NCBI RefSeq assembly: GCF_900104025.1 | Contig: NZ_FNIQ01000006.1 | Coordinates: forward strand, 248,001 to 312,000 | Source of the DNA: Geodermatophilus sp. DSM 45219 | GTDB taxonomy: Bacteria > Actinomycetota > Actinomycetes > Mycobacteriales > Geodermatophilaceae | Reading direction: 5' to 3' | DNA: 64,000 nt | Shown: positions 58,297-64,000 of the stretch, piece after piece | Layout of the letters: every line of letters begins with the position of its first letter | Position numbering within the stretch: the stretch's first letter is position 1 | The notes under the pieces: model-generated | Databases searched by the model: none | What the model was told of the DNA's origin: nothing | What the model saw: only the letters and a program-made list of their open reading frames with translations | Program-made: the position numbers and the translations under genes

Positions 58297-59763
58297 GTGA
58301 CCGTCGATCCGACCGCCCGTCCCACCCCGTCCCGACCGGCCCACGCCGGCGTCGAGGCCGAGCGGGTCGACGCCGGCTACCTGGAGAAGCGCCGGCTGCG
58401 CACCGGGACGGCGGGCTGGCTGCTGCTGGCCGGTCTCGGCGTCTCGGCGGTCATCTCCGGGGACTACGCCGGCTGGAACTTCGGTCTGGCCGAGGGCGGG
58501 TTCGGCGGGCTGCTGATCGCCACCGTGCTCATGGCGGTCATGTACACCGCGATGGTGTTCGGGCTGGCCGAGCTCGGCTCCGCGCTGCCGACCGCCGGTG
58601 GTGGCTACACCTTCGCCCGCCGCGCGCTCGGCCCGTGGGGCGGCTACGCGACCGGCGTCGCGGTGCTCATCGAGTACGCGATCGCGCCGGCCGCGATCGC
58701 CACCTTCATCGGCGCCTACGTCGAGTCCCTCGGGCTGTTCGGCATCACCGACGGCTGGTGGGTCTACCTCGCCGTCTACGCCCTGTTCGTCGGCATCCAC
58801 CTGCTCGGCGTCGGCGAGGCGCTCAAGGCGATGTTCGCCGTCACCGTGGTCGCGCTCGCCGGCCTGGTGGTGTTCCTCGTGGGCGCCGTGCCGCGGTTCG
58901 ACCCGGCCAACCTGCTCGACATCGCGCCCACCGACGCCGCCGGCGCCTCGGCCTTCCTGCCCTACGGGATCCTCGGGATCTGGGCGGCGTTCCCGTTCGC
59001 GATCTGGTTCTTCCTCGCGGTGGAGAGCGTGCCGCTGGCCGCCGAGGAGGCCCGCGACCCGGCCCGGTCGATGCCGCGGGGGATCGTCGCGGCGATGGGC
59101 GTGCTCGTCGTCCTCGCCGTCCTCATGCTGGTGTTCACCCCGGGCGCGGCCGGGTCCTCGGCGATCGCTGAGTCGGGCAACCCGCCGGTCGACGCGCTGG
59201 CGGGGGCCGGGGCGTCCGAGGGGCTGACCACGGTCGTCAACTACGCCGGCCTCTTCGGGCTGGTCGCCAGCTTCTTCTCGATCATCTACGCGTACTCGCG
59301 GCAGACCTTCGCGCTGTCCCGCGCCGGCTACCTGCCGCGCGCCCTGTCGGTGACCAACGCGCGCAAGGCCCCGGTGCTGGCGCTGCTGGTGCCCGGGGCG
59401 ATCGGCTTCGTGCTGTCGCTCACCGGGCAGGGCGCGATGCTGCTCAACATGGCGGTCTTCGGGGCGACGGTGTCCTACGTGCTGATGATGGTCAGCCACA
59501 TCGTGCTGCGCCGCCGCGAGCCGGACCTGCCGCGCCCGTACCGCACGCCGGGCGGGACGGCGACCACCGGCGTCGCGCTGGTGCTGGCCGCCGCCGCGGT
59601 CGTGGCCACCTTCCTCGTCGACGTCACCGCCGCGCTGTGGACGCTCGCGGCCTACGCCGCCTTCCTCGCGTACTTCGCCCTCTACAGCCGCCACCACCTG
59701 GTGGCCTCGGCGCCGGAGGAGGAGTTCGAGCTGCTGGCCGACGCGGAGGAGGACGTCCGATGA
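58297..59763 (+). CDS. eat: Ethanolamine permease (APC family)
   Basis: A 488-residue APC permease with about twelve helices. GTG 58297 has GCGGAG upstream. Blocks: TAGWLLLAGLGVSAVISGDYAGWNFGLAEGGFGGLLIATVLM, PTAGGGYTFARRALGPWGGYATGVAVLIEY and GYLPRALSVTNARKAPVLALLV, matching the ethanolamine permease Eat. It sits directly before eutB with ATGA overlap. Imports ethanolamine in symport with a cation. Confidence 0.93.
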   Translation: MTVDPTARPTPSRPAHAGVEAERVDAGYLEKRRLRTGTAGWLLLAGLGVSAVISGDYAGWNFGLAEGGFGGLLIATVLMAVMYTAMVFGLAELGSALPTAGGGYTFARRALGPWGGYATGVAVLIEYAIAPAAIATFIGAYVESLGLFGITDGWWVYLAVYALFVGIHLLGVGEALKAMFAVTVVALAGLVVFLVGAVPRFDPANLLDIAPTDAAGASAFLPYGILGIWAAFPFAIWFFLAVESVPLAAEEARDPARSMPRGIVAAMGVLVVLAVLMLVFTPGAAGSSAIAESGNPPVDALAGAGASEGLTTVVNYAGLFGLVASFFSIIYAYSRQTFALSRAGYLPRALSVTNARKAPVLALLVPGAIGFVLSLTGQGAMLLNMAVFGATVSYVLMMVSHIVLRRREPDLPRPYRTPGGTATTGVALVLAAAAVVATFLVDVTAALWTLAAYAAFLAYFALYSRHHLVASAPEEEFELLADAEEDVR

Positions 59764-61175
59764 CGGCGCGCCGGGCCACCGTCGGCGGGCACACCTACGA
59801 GTTCCCCACCCTGGTCGAGCTGATGGCGAGGGCGACACCGGCCCGCTCCGGCGACGTCCTCGCCGGGTGCGCGGCGGAGTCGGCCGCCGAGCGGGTCGCC
59901 GCGCAGACGGTGCTCGCCGACCTGCCGCTGGCCACCTTCCTCGACGAGCAGGTGGTCGGCTACGACGAGGACGACGTCACGCGGCTGGTCCTGGACACCC
60001 ACGACCCGGACGCCTTCGCGCCGGTCGCCTCGCTGACGGTGGGGGAGTTCCGCGACCGGCTGCTGGCCTGGGCCGCCGCGGGCGACGAGGCGGCGATCAG
60101 CGCCCTGGCCCCCGGGCTGACCCCGGAGATGGTCGCGGCCACGTCGAAGCTGATGCGCAACGCCGACCTGGTCGCCGTCGGCCGGCGCACCCGGGTGGTC
60201 ACCGGGCTGCGCAGCACCCTGGGCCTGCCCGGGCGGCTGGCGTCGCGGCTGCAGCCCAACCACCCGACCGACGACCCGCTGGGCGTGACGGCGTCCATCG
60301 TCGACGGGCTGCTGCAGGGCTGCGGCGACGCCGTCATCGGCATCAACCCCGCCACCGACTCGCCGGCCCGCACGGTCGCGCTGCTCGAGCTGGTCGACGA
60401 GGTGATCAGCCGGTACGGCATCCCGACCCAGTCCTGCGTGCTCGCGCACGTGACCACCACGCTGCGGGCGCTGGAGGCCGGCGCGCCGGTGGACCTGGTG
60501 TTCCAGTCCGTCGCCGGCACCCAGCCGGCCAACCGCGGCTTCGGTGTCACCCTCGACCTGCTCGCCGAGGCCCGCGCCGGGGCGCTGGCGCTGGGCCGCG
60601 GCACGGTCGGGGCGAACGTCACCTACTTCGAGACCGGGCAGGGCTCGGCGCTGTCGGCCGACGCGCACCACGGCATCGGCGGCCGGCCGGTGGACCAGCA
60701 GACGCTGGAGGCCCGCGCGTACGCCGTCGCCCGGCACTTCGAGCCACTGCTGGTCAACACCGTCGTCGGCTTCATCGGCCCGGAGTACCTCTACGACGGC
60801 AAGCAGGTGTTGCGCGCGGGGCTGGAGGACCACTTCTGCGGCAAGCTCCTCGGCCTGCCGATGGGCGTGGACGTCTGCTACACGAACCACGCCGAGGTCG
60901 ACGAGGACGACATGGACTCCCTCATGCTGCTGCTCGGCGCGGCGGGCTGCACGTTCCTCATCGCCGTCCCGGGGATGGACGACGTGATGCTGCACTACCA
61001 GTCGCTGGCCTTCTCCGACGTGCTGACCACCCGCTCGGTGCTCGGGCTGCGCCCGGCGCCGGAGTTCGAGGCGTGGCTGGCGCGGATGGACCTGCTCGAC
61101 GAGGCCGGCCGGGTCCGCGAGCTGACCGCGGACGCGCCCGCGGCCCGGGCCCTGCTCGCGGCGGCGTCGGCATGA
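59760..61175 (+). CDS. eutB: Ethanolamine ammonia-lyase large subunit
   Basis: A 471-residue EutB. ATG overlaps the permease stop. Diagnostic blocks: LMRNADLVAV, LQPNHPTDDPLGVTASIVDGLLQGCGDAVIGINPATDS (substrate and cobalamin site), AHVTTTLRALEAGAPVDLVFQSVAGTQPANRGFGV, ETGQGSALSADAHHGIGGRPVDQQT and CYTNHAEVDEDDMDSLM. With EutC it converts ethanolamine to acetaldehyde and ammonia using adenosylcobalamin. No EutA reactivase or microcompartment genes are seen, so it is a simple cytosolic system. Confidence 0.96.
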   Translation: MTARRATVGGHTYEFPTLVELMARATPARSGDVLAGCAAESAAERVAAQTVLADLPLATFLDEQVVGYDEDDVTRLVLDTHDPDAFAPVASLTVGEFRDRLLAWAAAGDEAAISALAPGLTPEMVAATSKLMRNADLVAVGRRTRVVTGLRSTLGLPGRLASRLQPNHPTDDPLGVTASIVDGLLQGCGDAVIGINPATDSPARTVALLELVDEVISRYGIPTQSCVLAHVTTTLRALEAGAPVDLVFQSVAGTQPANRGFGVTLDLLAEARAGALALGRGTVGANVTYFETGQGSALSADAHHGIGGRPVDQQTLEARAYAVARHFEPLLVNTVVGFIGPEYLYDGKQVLRAGLEDHFCGKLLGLPMGVDVCYTNHAEVDEDDMDSLMLLLGAAGCTFLIAVPGMDDVMLHYQSLAFSDVLTTRSVLGLRPAPEFEAWLARMDLLDEAGRVRELTADAPAARALLAAASA

Positions 61176-61924
61176 CCGTCCCGGAGAGCCAATATCGCGA
61201 TAAAGGCGACCCGTGGGCGGTGCTCCGCGCGGCCACCCGCGCCCGGGTCGCGCTCGGCCGGGCCGGCGACGCGCTGCCGACCGCCCGGGAGCTGGAGTTC
61301 CGCGCCGCGCACGCGGCCGCCCGCGACGCGGTGCACCAGCCGCTGCACCCGGACGTGGTCCGCGCCGCACTGCCGGACGTCGAGCTGCTCGAGGTGCACT
61401 CCGCCGCGCCCGACCGCGCCACCTACCTGCAGCGCCCCGACCTCGGCCGGCAGCTGGCGGAGGGCACGGAGCTGCCGCGGGTGGGTGCGGACCTCGCGGT
61501 GGTCGTCGCCGACGGGCTCTCGCCGCGGGCGGTGCACGAGCACGCCGCCGGGCTGGTCACCGCGCTGCTGGACCGGCTGCCCGGGTGGAGCCTCGCCCCG
61601 CTGGTCCTGGCGCACCAGGCCCGCGTGGCGCTGGGCGACGCGGTGGCCGACGCGCTGGGGGCCCGCGCCGTCGTCGTGCTGATCGGGGAGCGGCCGGGGC
61701 TGTCCTCGGCGGACTCGCTCGGCGTCTACCTGACCTGGGACCCGCGCCCGGGGCGGGCGGACTCCGAGCGCAACTGCGTCTCGAACGTGCGCCCGCCGCA
61801 CGGGCTGTCCTACGCGCAGGCCGCCGACACCGTGGCCGCGCTGCTGGGCGCCGCCCGCGAGCTCGGCGCGTCCGGCGTGGTGCTCAAGGACGAGGGCCCG
61901 GCGCTGCCCGCCGGCGCCGGCTGA
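61172..61924 (+). CDS. eutC: Ethanolamine ammonia-lyase small subunit
   Basis: A 250-residue EutC whose ATG overlaps the eutB stop. Blocks: DPWAVLRAATRARVALGRAGDALPTARELEFRAAHAAARDAVH, VVVVADGLSPRAVHEHAAGLV, LIGERPGLSSADSLGVYLTWDPRPGRADSERNCVSNVRPPHGLSYAQAA, the last carrying the cobalamin-tail binding region. Normal length. The gene ends the eat-eutBC operon. Confidence 0.95.
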   Translation: MTVPESQYRDKGDPWAVLRAATRARVALGRAGDALPTARELEFRAAHAAARDAVHQPLHPDVVRAALPDVELLEVHSAAPDRATYLQRPDLGRQLAEGTELPRVGADLAVVVADGLSPRAVHEHAAGLVTALLDRLPGWSLAPLVLAHQARVALGDAVADALGARAVVVLIGERPGLSSADSLGVYLTWDPRPGRADSERNCVSNVRPPHGLSYAQAADTVAALLGAARELGASGVVLKDEGPALPAGAG

Positions 61925-62328
61925 GCGCAGCGACGGGGACGGGCGACCGCGTCGGCGTCGCCGGGCGGACGACCCAGAACGACGCTCGGCGACACCGGCG
62001 GGCGCGTGCAGTGTCGACCCCGCCGTCCCGCCGGGGAAGGGGTCTGGCGGCGGCCGGGTGTGGTGGTCGCCGTCCGTCCCCGCCTCGGTGGTGCAGGGTC
62101 ACCGCGGCTCGGCCTCCTGCCAGGCCGGCCGGCGGCCGACCAGCGAGGGAACCGGCGGGTGACGGCCCGGCCCGACAGCTCGGGAACGGTCGGTGTCGGG
62201 GAGTGCACGCGGCCACGCCCGGGAGGGCCGGACGCCCCTCCGAGAGCGTCCTCATCGGGCGCTCGCGGCCACCCGTGTGTCGTTCCCATGCGGGCGCGGA
62301 GGGGCCGGTACCGAAGCCTCCGCGCGCC
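61925..62328. other. 404-bp intergenic region
   Basis: Convergent ends of eutC and the GntR gene. No credible coding frame or structured RNA was recognised; only scattered short GC-rich stems. Confidence 0.45.
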
Positions 62329-63063
62329 TCAGTGCCCGTCGGGGTCGGTGGACCTGCCCGAGCCGGTGCTGCCCGAGGCGCCGGCCGCCCCGTCGCCCGT
62401 GAGGACGTGGACGGCACGGTGGCCCAGGCTGTTGGCGACGTGGCGGCGCATGTGCTCCTCGGCCGCGTCCGGCTCGCCCGCCAGCACGGCCGTCATGATC
62501 GCCTGGTGCTCGGCTCGCACGCGGGCCCGGTCGTCGACGGGGTCCTCATCGGCCTCCAGGGCCGCACGGCGGTAGCGGTCGGCCTTGTCCCACAGCCCGT
62601 CCAGCAGGGTGATCAGCAGGTCGTTGTGGGAGGCCCGGTAGAGCGCGACGTGGAAGGTGCGGTGCGCGTCGAGCGCCGCGAGACCACTGCCGGCGTCCAG
62701 GGGCTGCAGGGAGGCGGCCGCCTCCTGGACCCGCACGCGGTCGGTGTCGTCGCGACGCTCTGCGGCCAGGCGCACCGCGAGCGGGTCCAGCTGCTGGCGG
62801 ACCTCGAACAGGTTCTGGGCCTCGTGGGCCGTCAGCGGGGTGACCCGCGCGTCCCGATGGGCGTCGAGGACGACCAGTCCCTCGGAGGCCAGCCGGCGCA
62901 TGGCCTCACGGAGAGGCGTGGTGCTGACGTCGAGCTCGGCGGCGAGCGCCTCCTGGCTCAGGGTGGCGCCGTGGGGGAGCGCGCCGGACATGATCCGGCT
63001 CCGCACCTCGCCGTACGCGTAGTCCGCCTTCGTCAGCACCGGCCGCCTCGCAGGCACGGTCAT
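62329..63063 (-). CDS. GntR-family FCD regulator
   Basis: 244 residues from ATG. Winged helix: GEVRSRIMSGALPHGATLSQEALAAELDVSTTPLREAMRRLASEGLVVLDAHRDARVTPL; FCD domain from about 80, with FEVRQQLDPLAVRLAAE and DAHRTFHVALYRASHNDLLITLLDGLWDK. The Asp/His pairs of the FCD pocket bind carboxylates such as citrate or propionate intermediates. It is divergent from an aconitase gene with an operator-like palindrome between, suggesting control of that gene. Confidence 0.9.
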   Translation of the reverse strand: MTVPARRPVLTKADYAYGEVRSRIMSGALPHGATLSQEALAAELDVSTTPLREAMRRLASEGLVVLDAHRDARVTPLTAHEAQNLFEVRQQLDPLAVRLAAERRDDTDRVRVQEAAASLQPLDAGSGLAALDAHRTFHVALYRASHNDLLITLLDGLWDKADRYRRAALEADEDPVDDRARVRAEHQAIMTAVLAGEPDAAEEHMRRHVANSLGHRAVHVLTGDGAAGASGSTGSGRSTDPDGH

Positions 63064-63103
63064 GTCGTTCCTCCCGCTCGGATGGTGGGCTCACCCCAGG
63101 ACC

Positions 63104-63120
63104 CCTTGTAGCCTATAAGG
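63104..63120. promoter_or_regulatory. Near-perfect 17-nt palindrome, GntR-operator-like
   Basis: CCTTGTAGCCTATAAGG is palindromic apart from the central base and one G/T pair. It lies midway between the divergent GntR and aconitase starts (about 40 bp from the former, 23 from the latter), a good place for autoregulation and control of aconitase. Confidence 0.6.
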
Positions 63121-63142
63121 ACGACGACCCCGAGGAGGACCC

Positions 63143-64000
<858 letters not shown>

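Overview
The window is very GC-rich, densely coded, uses many GTG starts and GTGA/ATGA gene overlaps, and carries LexA-like and IdeR/DtxR-like boxes and 13E12/DUF222-HNH and TIGR02611 genes. This is an actinobacterial chromosome. The mix of a bacteriophytochrome, a microbial rhodopsin, partner-switch proteins and ethanolamine genes suggests a sun-exposed soil or rock organism such as a Geodermatophilaceae member (Blastococcus, Geodermatophilus, Modestobacter). That placement is inference. No tRNA, rRNA, CRISPR, prophage or insertion sequence was recognised.

Layout. 0-7.4 kb: small proteins, a STAS protein, cupin, RtcB-type RNA ligase, then a divergent four-gene signalling module (Ser/Thr kinase with one PASTA-like repeat, RsbW-like ATPase, STAS protein, and a bacteriophytochrome fused to a PP2C phosphatase). 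It looks like a light-controlled partner switch. 7.6-19.2 kb: a defence-like neighbourhood with a tightly coupled operon (membrane kinase, 45-aa membrane peptide, TRAFAC-like GTPase, GTPase-associated GAP1-like protein), a GH46 chitosanase and a 2,028-aa helicase-nuclease fusion. 19.3-28.2 kb: metabolic genes (aldehyde dehydrogenase, thiamine-diphosphate E1-like enzyme, MDR alcohol dehydrogenase, enoyl-CoA hydratase) and a UDG-superfamily glycosylase. 28.6-29.7 kb: a collagen-like protein with 86 uninterrupted Gly-X-Y triplets.

29.7-36 kb: a GntR-controlled catabolic locus (PEP-mutase-family lyase, hydantoinase A/B, N-carbamoylsarcosine-amidase-like enzyme), plausibly for a cyclic amide such as N-methylhydantoin. 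36-42.4 kb: small proteins, remnants of an ion channel and a glycosyltransferase, and a DTE-motif rhodopsin, probably an outward proton pump. 42.9-48.9 kb: a ferric-iron ABC transporter and an aldolase-epimerase-glycosyltransferase operon, each preceded by an IdeR-like box. 49-57.4 kb: SOS-box-controlled HNH protein, membrane glycosyltransferase, lone Vsr endonuclease and small membrane proteins. 57.4-61.9 kb: GAF-ANTAR regulator divergent from ethanolamine permease and ammonia-lyase (eat-eutB-eutC). 62.3-64 kb: a GntR regulator divergent from an aconitase that runs off the window.

The most striking non-coding signal is a family of intergenic inverted repeats at seven loci. Each begins 3-8 nt after a stop codon and always lies in the same orientation relative to the gene it follows. 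Two loci carry one copy nested inside another.
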